Shown here: piece after piece, positions 8,925-17,837 of the stretch
Layout of the letters: every line of letters begins with the position of its first letter
How positions within the stretch are numbered: the stretch's first letter is position 1
From: Streptomyces sp. ITFR-21
GTDB lineage: Bacteria > Actinomycetota > Actinomycetes > Streptomycetales > Streptomycetaceae
NCBI RefSeq assembly: GCF_031844685.1
Contig: NZ_CP134605.1
Location: 3,802,001-3,866,000, forward strand
Direction of reading: 5' to 3'
Length of the DNA: 64,000 nucleotides
Made by a program: the position numbers and the translations under genes
Notes under the pieces: model-generated
The model's input: the letters and a program-made list of their open reading frames with translations, nothing else
What the model was told of the DNA's origin: nothing
Database searches by the model: none

Positions 8925-10727
8925 ATGTCTCTGGCACGCAGAATCTCGGTGGGTGTCGCCGGCCTCGCGGCCGTCGGCACCCTCATCGCGGCCTGTCCCG
9001 CCCCCGCGCACGGGCACGAGGGGCACGGCGGGCACAGCAGCCACGGAGGCGGGCACGGGAAGCCGGACCCGACCGTCGACCTCCAGCTCCTCGCGCTCAA
9101 CGACTTCCACGGCAACCTGGAGCCGCCGGCCGGGTCGTCGGGCAGCGTCAGCGAAATCCAGCCGGACGGTACCGTCAAGGCGGTCAGCGCCGGCGGGGTG
9201 GAGTACCTCGCGTCCAGTCTGCGGACCGCCAGGAAGGGCCACGACCGGTCGCTGACCGTCGCCGCCGGGGACCTGGTCGGCGCCAGCCCGCTGCTGTCCG
9301 GGCTGTTCCACGACGAACCGACCGTCGAGGCGATGAACACGATCGGCCTGGACGTCACCAGCGTCGGCAACCACGAGTTCGACGAGGGCAAGACCGAGCT
9401 GCTGCGGCTGCAGAACGGCGGCTGCCACCCGGTCGACGGCTGCTACCAGCCCGGCAAGACCTTCAAGGGCGCCGACTACCCGATCCTGTCGGCCAACGTC
9501 GTCAACGAGGAGACCGGCCGCCCGCTGCTCCGGCCCTACGTGGTCAGGAACGTCAAGGGCGTCAAGGTCGGCTTCATCGGCGTCACCCTCAAGGGCACCC
9601 CGGACATCGTGACCGCCTCCGGCGTCGCGGGCCTGAAGTTCCTGGACGAGGCCGAGACGGTCAACAAGTACACCAGGGAGCTCAAGCGGCAGGGCGTCAA
9701 CGCGGTCGTCGCGCTGATCCACGAGGGCGGCTTCCCGGTCTCCGGCAGCTACAACTACAACTGCGACGCGGGCGGCGCCGGCACCGGCATCTCCGGCCCG
9801 ATCGTGGACATCGCCAAGAAGATCTCCCCCGACGTGGACGCCCTGGTCACCGGCCACACCCACAACGCGTACGTCTGCACCGTCCCGGACCCGGCCGGCC
9901 GGCCCCGGCTGGTCACCAGCGCCTCCTCCTTCGGCCGGCTCTACACCGAGCTGGACATGAAGTACGACCTGCGCACCCACGACATCGCCCGCACATCCGT
10001 GAAGGGCACCAACCACGTCGTGGACCGCGTGCAGCCCAAGGCCGCCGACATGACCGCGCTGATCGCCCGCTGGAACACCCTGGCCGCGCCGGTCGCCGGC
10101 CGCACCATCGGCTACATCAGTGCCGGCATCGGCCGCACCGGCACCCGGGAGACGCCGCTCGGCGACCTGATCGCCGACGCCCAGCTGGAGTACGGCAGGA
10201 CCCTCGACCCGAGCGTGCAGCTGGCGCTGATGAACCCCGGCGGCATCCGCACCGACCTGGTCTATCCCGCCACCGGCAGCGAGGGCGACGGCGTGGTCAC
10301 CTACGCCGAGGGCTTCGCCGTGCAGCCGTTCAGCAACACCGTCAACCTCGTCACGCTCACCGGCGCGCAGCTCGTCACCGCGCTCCAGCAGCAGGTCAGC
10401 GGCGCCAACCAGGCCGCCCCGAAGATCCTGCAGATCTCCGCCGGCCTGACCTACACCCTGGACACCACCAAGACCGGCGCCGACCAGGTGGTGGCCGGCT
10501 CGGTCGCCCTCAACGGCACCCCGCTCGACCCGGCCGCCTCCTACCGGGTCGCCATGAACAACTTCCTCACCGGCGGCGGCGACGGCTTCACCGTCCTGGC
10601 CCAGGGCACGAACCCGCTGGTGGGCGGCGACGACCTGGCGGCCTTCGCCGCCTACCTGACCGCGCACTCCTCGGCGTCGGCGCCCATCGCGCCGCCCGCC
10701 GCGAAGCGGGTGACGGTGGTCAGCTAG
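8925..10727 (+). CDS. Secreted 5'-nucleotidase / bifunctional metallophosphatase (UshA-like)
   Basis: Exported 600-residue enzyme that should release phosphate from extracellular nucleotides. The N-terminus has a signal segment with a possible lipobox IAAC (Cys24), then a striking His/Gly-rich stretch (HGHEGHGGHSSHGGGHG, about residues 29-45). The metallophosphatase domain shows LLALNDFHGNLEPP, AAGDLVGASPL, SVGNHEFDEG and VTGHTHNAYVC, the conserved metal ligands. The C-terminal 5'-nucleotidase domain contains NPGGIRTDL and a substrate-stacking MNNFLTGGGDGF. An AGGGGAACAG stretch (8913-8922) precedes the ATG. It is convergent with, and overlaps by 8 nt, the sensor kinase gene. A phosphate-scavenging role fits the pst/ppk surroundings. 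Confidence 0.92.
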   Translation: MSLARRISVGVAGLAAVGTLIAACPAPAHGHEGHGGHSSHGGGHGKPDPTVDLQLLALNDFHGNLEPPAGSSGSVSEIQPDGTVKAVSAGGVEYLASSLRTARKGHDRSLTVAAGDLVGASPLLSGLFHDEPTVEAMNTIGLDVTSVGNHEFDEGKTELLRLQNGGCHPVDGCYQPGKTFKGADYPILSANVVNEETGRPLLRPYVVRNVKGVKVGFIGVTLKGTPDIVTASGVAGLKFLDEAETVNKYTRELKRQGVNAVVALIHEGGFPVSGSYNYNCDAGGAGTGISGPIVDIAKKISPDVDALVTGHTHNAYVCTVPDPAGRPRLVTSASSFGRLYTELDMKYDLRTHDIARTSVKGTNHVVDRVQPKAADMTALIARWNTLAAPVAGRTIGYISAGIGRTGTRETPLGDLIADAQLEYGRTLDPSVQLALMNPGGIRTDLVYPATGSEGDGVVTYAEGFAVQPFSNTVNLVTLTGAQLVTALQQQVSGANQAAPKILQISAGLTYTLDTTKTGADQVVAGSVALNGTPLDPAASYRVAMNNFLTGGGDGFTVLAQGTNPLVGGDDLAAFAAYLTAHSSASAPIAPPAAKRVTVVS

Positions 10728-12141
10728 CCGGCAGCTCCCCGGGCGGCGCGGTCGGCGCCCCCGGCAGCCGGAGGGCGGCCAGCGTGCCGCCCCCCGGCGC
10801 CGGGGCCAGCGCCACCTCGCCCCCCGACTGCTGCACGGTCCTGGCCACGATCGACAGCCCCAGGCCGCTGCCGGGCAGGCTCCGCGCGTCCGGCGACCGC
10901 CAGAACCGCTCGAAGACGTGCGGCAGCTCCTCGGCCGGAATCCCCGGACCGTGGTCGCGCACGGTCAGCTGCCCGTCGTGCAGCCGCACCTCGACCTCGC
11001 CGCCCGGCGGGCTGAACTTCACCGCGTTGTCCAGCAGGTTGACGATCGCCCGCTCCAGCGCGGCGGCCTCACCGCGGACGTACCAGGGCCGGACGTCCGC
11101 GACCAGCTGGAGGTCGGGCCCGCGCAGCCGCGCCCGCTCCAGCGCCGCCTCGGTCACCCGGTGCAGCGGCACCACGTCCAGGGTGCGGGCCGCGTCCGGC
11201 CGCGACAGCTCCTGCAGATCGCCGATCAGCGCGGCCAGCTCGGTCATCTGCGCCTTCACCGACGCCAGCAGCGCGCGCCGGTCCTCCGGCGGCAGCGCCC
11301 GCCCGGTCGCCTCGCTGCGCTCCAGCAGCTCGATATTGGTCCGCAGGCTGGTCAGCGGGGTACGCAGCTCGTGCCCCGCGTCGGCGATCAGCTGCTGCTG
11401 CCGGTCCCGGGACGACGCCAGCGCGGCCGTCATCGCGTTGAACGACGTACTCAGCCGGGCGATCTCGTCCTGCCCGGTGACCGGGATCCGCACGTTCAGG
11501 TCCTCGGTACGGGCGATGTGCTCGACGGTCTGCGTGAGGGTGTCCACCGGCCGCAGCCCGGTCCTGGCGATCACCAGGCCGGCCGAGGCCGCGCCCAGCA
11601 CCCCGATGCCGCTGACCGCGAGCAGCACCCAGGCCAGCCGGGTCAGCGGCCGGTCCACGTCGCTCAGCGGGCGGGCCACCGAGATCGCCGCGGGCTGGAA
11701 GTTGATCCGCGCCTGGAAGGTGTAGACCCGCAGCTTCCCGCCGCCGGGCGCGGTCACCGTGTGCAGGGCGTCCGTCGCCTGCCCCGTCGCCACCGCCCGG
11801 TCCTGCGCCCCGACGGGGATCTCCGCATGGCCCTGTACCCAGCAGGCCCGGCCGCTGGACAGCACCACCTGCGCGGAGGTGCTGGTGGTGATGAAGGTGT
11901 AAGGGTCGGCCGGGTCGGTCGTATCCGGCTTGGGCGCCGCGGGCAGGCAGCCCCGGGTGTTGAGGGTGTCGGCGATCTGCGTGTTCTGCACGATGTCGGG
12001 CTGCCGCAGCGACCGGTCGAGTTCGCCGCGCAGCTGGTCCCGGGTGATCGCCCAGCAGGCCAGTGCGGCCAGCGCCACGGCGACGGCCACCGCGACGGCG
12101 GTGAGCAGGGTCAGCCGGGACCGCAGCGGGAGTCGGCTCAC
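10720..12141 (-). CDS. Sensor histidine kinase, MprB-like
   Basis: A 473-residue membrane sensor kinase. It has TM1 at about residues 8-28, an extracytoplasmic domain of roughly 130 residues with two Cys (RGCLPA and GRACWVQG), TM2, a HAMP linker ([17 protein letters not shown]), the HisKA phosphoacceptor in [13 protein letters not shown], and ATPase boxes [16 protein letters not shown] and GSGLGLSIV. The GTG at 12141 overlaps the stop of the regulator gene (GTGA). Upstream reading frame is open, but an earlier start would overlap the regulator deeply. Next to the regulator and an HtrA-type protease it resembles the mycobacterial MprAB-PepD envelope-stress arrangement. The signal is unknown. 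Confidence 0.92.
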   Translation of the reverse strand: MSRLPLRSRLTLLTAVAVAVAVALAALACWAITRDQLRGELDRSLRQPDIVQNTQIADTLNTRGCLPAAPKPDTTDPADPYTFITTSTSAQVVLSSGRACWVQGHAEIPVGAQDRAVATGQATDALHTVTAPGGGKLRVYTFQARINFQPAAISVARPLSDVDRPLTRLAWVLLAVSGIGVLGAASAGLVIARTGLRPVDTLTQTVEHIARTEDLNVRIPVTGQDEIARLSTSFNAMTAALASSRDRQQQLIADAGHELRTPLTSLRTNIELLERSEATGRALPPEDRRALLASVKAQMTELAALIGDLQELSRPDAARTLDVVPLHRVTEAALERARLRGPDLQLVADVRPWYVRGEAAALERAIVNLLDNAVKFSPPGGEVEVRLHDGQLTVRDHGPGIPAEELPHVFERFWRSPDARSLPGSGLGLSIVARTVQQSGGEVALAPAPGGGTLAALRLPGAPTAPPGELPAS

Positions 12142-12875
12142 GAACGGCCGCCGTCCGGCGCGCGCAGCACGTACCCCACCCCGCGGACGGTGTGCACCAC
12201 CCGCGGCATGCCGCCGGCCTCGGTCTTGCGGCGCAGGTACATCACGTACACGTCCAGCGAGTTGGAGGACGGCTCGAAGTCGAAGCCCCACACCGACTTG
12301 AGGATCTGCTCCCGGGTGAGCACCTGCCGCGGGTGGGCCAGGAACAGCTCCAGCAGGGTGTACTCGGTCCGGGTCAGCTCGACCGGCCGGCCGGCCCTGG
12401 TCACCTCCCGGGTGCTGGTGTCCATCCGCAGGTCGGCGAAGGCCAGCACGTGCTCCTGGTCGGCGCCGGCCGGCCCCGCCGCGTAGGAGCTGCGGCGCAG
12501 CAGGGCCCGCAGCCTGGCCAGCAGCTCGTCCAGTTCGAACGGTTTGACGAGGTAGTCGTCGGCGCCCGCGTCGAGGCCGGTGACGCGGTCGCCGACGGTG
12601 TCCCGCGCGGTGAGCATCAGGATCGGGGTGGTCACACCGGTGGAGCGCAGCCGCCGGGCCGTGGTCAGCCCGTCCATCCGCGGCATCAGCACGTCCAGCA
12701 CGATCGCGTCCGGCCGGTACGACCGCGCCTGCTCCAGCGCGGCCACGCCGTCGCCGGCCAGCGCGGTGTCGTACCCCTCGAAGGCCAGGCTGCGGCGCAG
12801 CGCCTCCCGGACGGCCGGCTCGTCGTCCACGATCAGGATGCGGGCGGGCGCCTCGCCGCTCTCGCCGGTGCTCAT
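12138..12875 (-). CDS. OmpR-family response regulator, MprA-like
   Basis: A 245-residue response regulator. The receiver domain has the acidic pair DDE, the phosphoacceptor Asp in [14 protein letters not shown], the conserved Thr in LTARD and Lys in DYLVKPFEL. The C-terminal winged helix contains [20 protein letters not shown] and [14 protein letters not shown]. The ATG at 12875 gives a normal start. It is followed, with a 4-nt overlap, by its kinase. The HtrA-type protease gene lies just upstream on the same strand, 72 nt away, and may be a target or co-transcribed. Assignment to the family is firm; the MprA comparison rests on context and sequence style. Confidence 0.93.
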   Translation of the reverse strand: MSTGESGEAPARILIVDDEPAVREALRRSLAFEGYDTALAGDGVAALEQARSYRPDAIVLDVLMPRMDGLTTARRLRSTGVTTPILMLTARDTVGDRVTGLDAGADDYLVKPFELDELLARLRALLRRSSYAAGPAGADQEHVLAFADLRMDTSTREVTRAGRPVELTRTEYTLLELFLAHPRQVLTREQILKSVWGFDFEPSSNSLDVYVMYLRRKTEAGGMPRVVHTVRGVGYVLRAPDGGRS

Positions 12876-12947
12876 GGTGTCGGGTACCTCGCTGGGGGAC
12901 GTCGGGCAGGACGGTTCTCTGGTGCGTTCAGCCTCGCATGCCCGGGG

Positions 12948-14033
12948 TCAGTTGCCGCCCGAGCCCCCGGCCCGCAGGTGCGCGAGGTCGGCGGTGACGG
13001 TGTTGATCGGGATGGCGAAGCCGAGGCCGACGCTGCCGGCGGAGCTGTCGCCGCCGGAGGAGGAGGCCGAGGAGTACATCGCCGAGTTGATGCCGATGAT
13101 CTGGCCGCTCATGTTGATCAGCGCGCCGCCGGAGTTGCCCGGGTTGAGCGAGGCGTCGGTCTGGATCGCCTTGTACGTGGTGGTGGACTCGCCGGTGTCG
13201 CCGTTGTACTGGTTGCCGCCGAAGGAGAACGGCCACTGGTCGCCGCCGCTGCCGCCGAAACCCCGGCCCTGGTCCTGGCTCCGGCCGTCCTCGACCGGGA
13301 CCGTCACGTCGCGGCCGAGCGCCGAGACGATGCCGCTGGTGACCGTGCCGGTCAGGCCGTCGGGGGAGCCGATGGCCACCACCTGGTCGCCGACCACCAG
13401 TCCGGAGGAGTCGCCGAGCGTCGCGGCGGGCAGCCCGCTCGCGCCCTGCACCCGGATCAGCGCCAGGTCCTTCTGCGGGTCGGTGCCGACCACCGAGGCG
13501 GTCGAGGTCCGGCCGTTGCTGAAGGACACCGTGATCGACGCGGCGCCCGCTACGACGTGGTTGTTGGTGATGATCTGGCCGTCGGCGGTGATGATCACCC
13601 CGGCGCCGGTGGCCTTCCCCTCGTTGGAGGTCGCGTTGATCTCGACCACGCTGGGGCTGACCGCCTTCACCACGCCCGCCACCGTGCCGTTGACCGCGCT
13701 GGCGTTGACCGCGCTGGTCGTGGCCGCCGCGGCCGAGGTGTGGTGGTCCGTCGCGCTGCCGATCAGGGCGCCCGCGCCGCCGCCGATCACACCGGCGGCG
13801 AGCGCCACCGCGGCGAACAGCGCGATCGGCCGCCCGGCCCGGCGCCCGCGGCGCGGCGCGGGCTCGCCGGGCGCCGGGAGCGGCGGGTACGCCGGAGGCG
13901 GGGGGAAACCGGAGCCCACACCCTCGTCGCCGGCGCCGGCCGGCTCGGGGGGCGTCTGCGGGCCGTGGTAGAGCGGTGCCTGCGGGCCGTGCGGGTACTG
14001 GGGTTCTCCGCTGTAGCGGTTGCTCTCGGTCAT
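12948..14033 (-). CDS. Membrane-anchored HtrA/PepD-type trypsin-like protease without PDZ domain
   Basis: A 361-residue envelope protease. It has a Pro/Gly/Tyr-rich cytoplasmic tail of about 60 residues, one membrane helix (PIALFAAVALAAGVIGGGAGALIG) and an extracytoplasmic chymotrypsin-fold domain. The catalytic triad is visible: His in IITNNHVV, Asp in QKDLALIRV and Ser in NPGNSGGALIN. A Gly-rich insert (RGFGGSGGDQWPFSFGG) sits between Asp and Ser. The protein stops soon after GLGFAIPINTV, where a PDZ domain would normally start, so it lacks one. It is next to the MprAB-like pair, so a role in degrading misfolded envelope proteins under that system is likely. The ATG at 14033 is the only good start. 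Confidence 0.92.
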   Translation of the reverse strand: MTESNRYSGEPQYPHGPQAPLYHGPQTPPEPAGAGDEGVGSGFPPPPAYPPLPAPGEPAPRRGRRAGRPIALFAAVALAAGVIGGGAGALIGSATDHHTSAAAATTSAVNASAVNGTVAGVVKAVSPSVVEINATSNEGKATGAGVIITADGQIITNNHVVAGAASITVSFSNGRTSTASVVGTDPQKDLALIRVQGASGLPAATLGDSSGLVVGDQVVAIGSPDGLTGTVTSGIVSALGRDVTVPVEDGRSQDQGRGFGGSGGDQWPFSFGGNQYNGDTGESTTTYKAIQTDASLNPGNSGGALINMSGQIIGINSAMYSSASSSGGDSSAGSVGLGFAIPINTVTADLAHLRAGGSGGN

Positions 14034-14140
14034 GACAACGACTGTGCGCCCGGATCATGAGAGCTTCCTGAGCGCGCGCTGAGAAGCCCGGCAGAAGCAG
14101 GTATGCCCGATGTAAAGAAGATCCTCTGGTACGGGCGGAG

Positions 14141-15178
14141 TTACGGTGTCGCGCGGGCGTGGCAGCCGCAGGAGCCGCGTACCACCAACCGGGAGGGGAA
14201 CGTGCGCAGCCGCTCCCGGCGGACCCCCGGCACCCGCAGCGAGTCGTCCAGCACCGCGTCCACCGCGGCCCTGGCCATGGCTTTGCGGTCCGAGGCCACC
14301 GTGGTCAGCGGCGGGTCGGCCAGCCCGGCCTCCTTGACGTCGTCGAACCCGGCCACCGCCAGCTGCCCGGGTACCTCGATCCGCAGCTCGCGGGCGGCCC
14401 GCAGCACCCCGATGGCCTGGTCGTCGGTCGAGCAGAAGATGGCCGGCGGCCGGTCCGGGCCGGCCAGCAGCCCGAGCGCGACCTGATAGGCGTCGTAGCG
14501 GTTGTACGGGGCGTGGAAGAGCCGGCCCTCGGTGGACTTGCCGAACTCCTGCATGGCCCGCTCCCAGCCGACCACGTGGTCGGTGACCGGGTCGCCGGTG
14601 ACCGGGGTGATCTCGGTTCCGCCGAGGCAGGCCACGTACTCGTGTCCGTGCTCCAGCAGGTGGCGGGTGGCCAGCTGGGCGCCGCCGATGTCGTCGGTGA
14701 CCACCGCGATGTCGTCGATCGCCTCGGGACGCTCGTGCAGCAGCACCACACGGGCGTCCCAGGCGTCGATCTCGGCGGCGGCGTTCTGGCTCGGGCCCTG
14801 GCTGATCAGGATCAGCCCGGAGACGCGCATGCCGAGGAAGGCCCGCAGGTAGTGCACCTCGCGCTCGTCGAGGTAGTCGGAGTTCCCGACCAGCACCATC
14901 TTCCCGCGATCCGACGCGGCCTGTTCGACGGCGTGCGCCATCTCGGCGAAGAACGGCTGCCGCGCGTCCGGCACGATCAGTCCGATCAGGTCGGTACGGC
15001 GGCTCGCCATCGCCTGCGCCACCCGGTCCGGGCGGTAGCCGAGCTGCTTGATGGCCGCGAGCACGCGCTCGCGGGTGGCCGGGGCTACCGGCCGGGGTCC
15101 GTTGTTGATGACGTAGCTGACGACCGCGGTGGAGGTCCCCGCCAGCCTGGCCACGTCGTCACGCGTCACCTTGGGCAC
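14141..15178 (-). CDS. LacI-family transcriptional regulator
   Basis: A 345-residue repressor. The N-terminal HTH reads [22 protein letters not shown] with the hinge helix [20 protein letters not shown]. The periplasmic-binding-protein-like effector domain follows, with [18 protein letters not shown] and [20 protein letters not shown]. It ends with a Cys-containing tail [10 protein letters not shown]. The GTG start at 15178 has no Shine-Dalgarno; instead TAGACT sits 7 nt upstream on the minus strand (15186-15191), so the mRNA is probably leaderless. The effector is unknown. It sits 43 nt downstream of glnR, both read leftward, but has its own promoter-like hexamer. Confidence 0.92.
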   Translation of the reverse strand: MPKVTRDDVARLAGTSTAVVSYVINNGPRPVAPATRERVLAAIKQLGYRPDRVAQAMASRRTDLIGLIVPDARQPFFAEMAHAVEQAASDRGKMVLVGNSDYLDEREVHYLRAFLGMRVSGLILISQGPSQNAAAEIDAWDARVVLLHERPEAIDDIAVVTDDIGGAQLATRHLLEHGHEYVACLGGTEITPVTGDPVTDHVVGWERAMQEFGKSTEGRLFHAPYNRYDAYQVALGLLAGPDRPPAIFCSTDDQAIGVLRAARELRIEVPGQLAVAGFDDVKEAGLADPPLTTVASDRKAMARAAVDAVLDDSLRVPGVRRERLRTFPSRLVVRGSCGCHARATP

Positions 15179-15221
15179 GTCGCGAAGTCTACGCGTGTCT
15201 ATTCAGCCGTCACACGGCTCG

Positions 15222-16073
15222 TCATACGGTCTGTCCGGCTGATGTGTGGCCGTCGCCGAGCCCGTCACCGAGCCCGTCACCGAGCCCGCCGAGGCCCTCG
15301 CCGCGGCTGTCGGCACCGGCCGTCGGACGGCCCGCCGCGAAGGCTCCGCCGCGGCCCTGGGCGGCTTCGCTGCGGGCCGCCTCCTCCGCCGCGCGCTCGA
15401 CCTTCTCCGGGGTGACGAAGCGGTAGCCGACGTTGCGCACGGTGCCGATCAGCGACTCGTGCTCCACGCCGAGCTTGGCCCGCAGCCGCCGTACGTGCAC
15501 GTCCACGGTCCGGGTGCCGCCGAAGTAGTCGTAGCCCCACACCTCCTGGAGCAGCTGCGCCCGGGTGAAGACCCGGCCGGGGTGCTGCGCCAGGTACTTG
15601 AGCAGCTCGAACTCCTTGAAGGTCAGGTCGAGCACCCGGCCCTTGAGCTTCGCGCTGTACGTCGCCTCGTCGACCGACAGGTCGCCGTTGCGGATCTCCA
15701 TCGGGCTGTCGTCCGTGGTGATCTGCTGCCGGCCCATGGCCAGCCGCAGCCGCGCCTCGACCTCGGCCGGGCCGGCGGTGTCCAGCAGGACGTCGTCGAT
15801 GCCCCAGTCCGCGGTGACGGCGGCGAGGCCGCCCTCGGTGACCACCAGCAGCAGCGGGCAGCCGGGGCCGGTGGAGCGCAGCAGCTGGCACAGGCTGCGG
15901 ACCTGCGGCAGATCGCGGCGCCCGTCGATCAGGATCACGTCCGCGCCGGGGGTGTCCACCAGCGCAGGCCCCTCGGCCGGCGCGACGCGGACACTGTGCA
16001 GCAGCAGGCCGAGTGCGGGCAGCACCTCGGTGGACGGTTGCAGGGCGTTGGTCAGAAGCAGGAGTGAACTCAC
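15222..16073 (-). CDS. glnR: GlnR, global nitrogen regulator
   Basis: Orphan OmpR-type regulator that controls ammonium assimilation genes in actinomycetes. The sequence matches remembered Streptomyces GlnR closely: [20 protein letters not shown] at the start, [20 protein letters not shown] in the receiver, and a winged helix with [19 protein letters not shown] and [17 protein letters not shown]. No cognate kinase gene is adjacent. The GTG at 16073 has GGGAG 6-10 nt upstream and reproduces the usual N-terminus; an ORF extension to 16130 is not needed. At 283 residues it is slightly long because of a Gly-rich tail with three GLGD-type repeats. It is divergent from the hydrolase gene at 16283. 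Confidence 0.97.
   Translation of the reverse strand: MSSLLLLTNALQPSTEVLPALGLLLHSVRVAPAEGPALVDTPGADVILIDGRRDLPQVRSLCQLLRSTGPGCPLLLVVTEGGLAAVTADWGIDDVLLDTAGPAEVEARLRLAMGRQQITTDDSPMEIRNGDLSVDEATYSAKLKGRVLDLTFKEFELLKYLAQHPGRVFTRAQLLQEVWGYDYFGGTRTVDVHVRRLRAKLGVEHESLIGTVRNVGYRFVTPEKVERAAEEAARSEAAQGRGGAFAAGRPTAGADSRGEGLGGLGDGLGDGLGDGHTSAGQTV
15256..15291. repeat. 12-bp tandem repeat in the 3' end of glnR
   Basis: Three units of CCGAGCCCGTCA (the last one CCGAGCCCGCCG) encode, on the minus strand, the repeated tetrapeptide Gly-Leu-Gly-Asp / Gly-Asp-Gly-Leu in the C-terminal tail of GlnR. It is a likely site of repeat-number variation. Confidence 0.8.
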
Positions 16074-16282
16074 CGGGTGCTCCCGTCGTTCGTCGTCCGG
16101 CAGCGACGCGTCGTGGTGCGTCCCGTGCACCGCGCTACCGGGTCGAGCTGGCCGAACTGGTTGAGCTGGCTCAAAACTGAACCCTCCTCGGTCCCCGCGA
16201 GGACGATATGACTCGTGCGCATAGCACGAAAGGACCCGGGGGCGACATTGCCCAGGTCCTCATGCACGGAAGAATAGCCCAC

Positions 16283-17290
16283 ATGGACAGCCCTGCCGAG
16301 ACCGACGACAAACGATTGCGCGTCTTTCCGATCACTTCGGGTGGTCGGCGGGCGGTTCTGTTGACTTCTGACGGCGTGGCCGTCGAGGCGGAACACCTCC
16401 CCCCGCGGGCCTCCGGGGCGGGGGCCGCGGCAGAGGGTTCCGGCCACCGTCCCGGACCCGCCGCGGGGCCGGAGCCCGGTCCCGGCGAGGACTCCGGCCC
16501 CGGTCATGGACCCGATCAGGCCACCGGCCGGGCCGGCCGGCTCGCCGTCGTCGTCGCGCACGGCTTCACCGGCGCCCTGGACCGGCCCGCCGTCCGCAGG
16601 GCGGCCGGCCACCTCAGTGCTTACGCGGGAGTGGTCACCTTCTCCTTCCGCGGCCACGGCCACTCCGGCGGCCACTCCACCGTGGGCGACCTCGAAGTCC
16701 TCGACCTGGACGCGGCGGTGCGCTGGGCCCGGGAGCTGGGCTACGAGCGGGTGGCCACGGTCGGCTTCTCGATGGGCGGCTCGGTGGTGCTGCGGCATGC
16801 GGGCGAGGCCGGGCGGGCGGCCTCCGCCGCCGGGACGCCCGGCACGTCCCCGCGGCCGGGCGGGACCCGGGGGGTGACCGCGGGGGTCCAGGCCGTTGTC
16901 TCGGTCAGCTCGCCGGCCCGCTGGTACTACCGGGGCACCGCCCCGATGCGCCGGGTGCACTGGGCGATCACCCGGCCCGCGGGACGGCTGGTCTCACGCC
17001 TCGGGCTCAGGACGCGGATCCGGGCCGCCGAGTGGGACCCGGTGCCGCTGTCGCCGGTCGAGTCGGTGCCGTACATCGCGCCCACGCCGCTGCTGATCGT
17101 GCACGGTGACCAGGACGCCTACTTCCCGCTCGACCACCCGTACTCGCTGGCCGCGGCGGCGGGCCAGGGCAACGCCGAGCTGTGGATCGAGCGCGGCTTC
17201 GGCCACGCGGAGAACGCCGCGGGACCCGTGCTGCTGTCCCGCATCGGCGACTGGCTGACCGCGCACACGGCCGGGATTCCCGGGATCTGA
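16283..17290 (+). CDS. Alpha/beta hydrolase
   Basis: A 335-residue hydrolase. The oxyanion region is VVVAHGFTGALDRP, the nucleophile elbow VGFSMGGSV with catalytic Ser, the acid HGDQDAYFP, and the His ERGFGHAEN. A Gly/Pro-rich insert of about 50 residues (after EAEHLPPRA) separates the first strands from the core. The ATG at 16283 has GGAAGAA 6-12 nt upstream and is chosen over earlier in-frame starts at 16208 and 16262. It is divergent from glnR. The substrate is unknown; a carboxylesterase or lipase-like enzyme is likely. The MoaD-like gene follows after a repeat-bearing gap, so co-transcription is uncertain. Confidence 0.87.
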   Translation: MDSPAETDDKRLRVFPITSGGRRAVLLTSDGVAVEAEHLPPRASGAGAAAEGSGHRPGPAAGPEPGPGEDSGPGHGPDQATGRAGRLAVVVAHGFTGALDRPAVRRAAGHLSAYAGVVTFSFRGHGHSGGHSTVGDLEVLDLDAAVRWARELGYERVATVGFSMGGSVVLRHAGEAGRAASAAGTPGTSPRPGGTRGVTAGVQAVVSVSSPARWYYRGTAPMRRVHWAITRPAGRLVSRLGLRTRIRAAEWDPVPLSPVESVPYIAPTPLLIVHGDQDAYFPLDHPYSLAAAAGQGNAELWIERGFGHAENAAGPVLLSRIGDWLTAHTAGIPGI

Positions 17291-17404
17291 CGGGTTCGGG
17301 CCATGATGGACGCCGACGGCGGGCGTGAGCCGGCGCGCACCACGCGGGACGCGCCCGCCCGGTACCCGGTACCCGCGCGGCGCGGGGCCCGGCGAGCGCA
17401 CGCC

Positions 17405-17515
17405 GCACGGGACGCAGGAGACGCACGGCGCAGGAAACGCAGGAAACGCAGGAAACGCACGGGACGCACGGGACGCACGGCGTAGGAAACGCAGGAAACG
17501 CACGAAACGCACGAT
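17405..17515. repeat. Degenerate 9-10-bp tandem repeats (ggaaacgca / gggacgcac)
   Basis: The 250-nt gap after the hydrolase gene holds about a dozen head-to-tail copies of GGAAACGCA-like and GGGACGCAC-like units, ending 29 nt before the MoaD gene. No gene or spacer structure is visible, so it is not a CRISPR. It may be a slippage-prone simple repeat. Confidence 0.75.
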
Positions 17516-17543
17516 GTAAGAGACGACGAAGGACGGAGCCGTG

Positions 17544-17837
17544 ATGGCTGCACCCGAAACGGCCGCGAGGCAGGTGGCGGGCACGATCCGCTACTGGGCC
17601 GCCGCGAAGGCCGCCGCGGGCACGGCGGAGGAGCCGTACCGCGCGGCGACCCTCGCCGAGGCGCTGGCCGCCGCGCGCGAACGCCACGCCCGCGAGCCGG
17701 AGTTCGCCCGGGTGCTGCTGCGCTGCTCCTTCCTCGTCGACGGCAACCCCGTCGGCACCCGCGACCACACCGCGGTCGCCCTGCCCGACGGCGGCACGGT
17801 GGAGGTCCTCCCACCGTTCGCGGGAGGAAGCTCATGA
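17544..17837 (+). CDS. MoaD/ThiS-family sulfur carrier-like protein
   Basis: A 97-residue beta-grasp protein (98 from the GTG at 17541). It begins with GTIRYWAAAKAAAGTAEEPY and ends VEVLPPFAGGSS. The family works as a sulfur carrier through a C-terminal Gly-Gly that is adenylated and thiocarboxylated; here Gly-Gly is followed by two Ser, so it would need trimming or has another role. The ATG at 17544 and the GTG just before it both lie after AAGGACGGAG. The gene ends in an ATGA overlap with the next membrane-protein gene, so the two are coupled. No E1-like MoeB gene is adjacent. Confidence 0.8.
   Translation: MAAPETAARQVAGTIRYWAAAKAAAGTAEEPYRAATLAEALAAARERHAREPEFARVLLRCSFLVDGNPVGTRDHTAVALPDGGTVEVLPPFAGGSS

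Noticed and set aside
17405..17515. Tandem repeats considered as a CRISPR array
   Set aside because: Units are 9-10 bp and head-to-tail, without spacers, and no cas genes are near.
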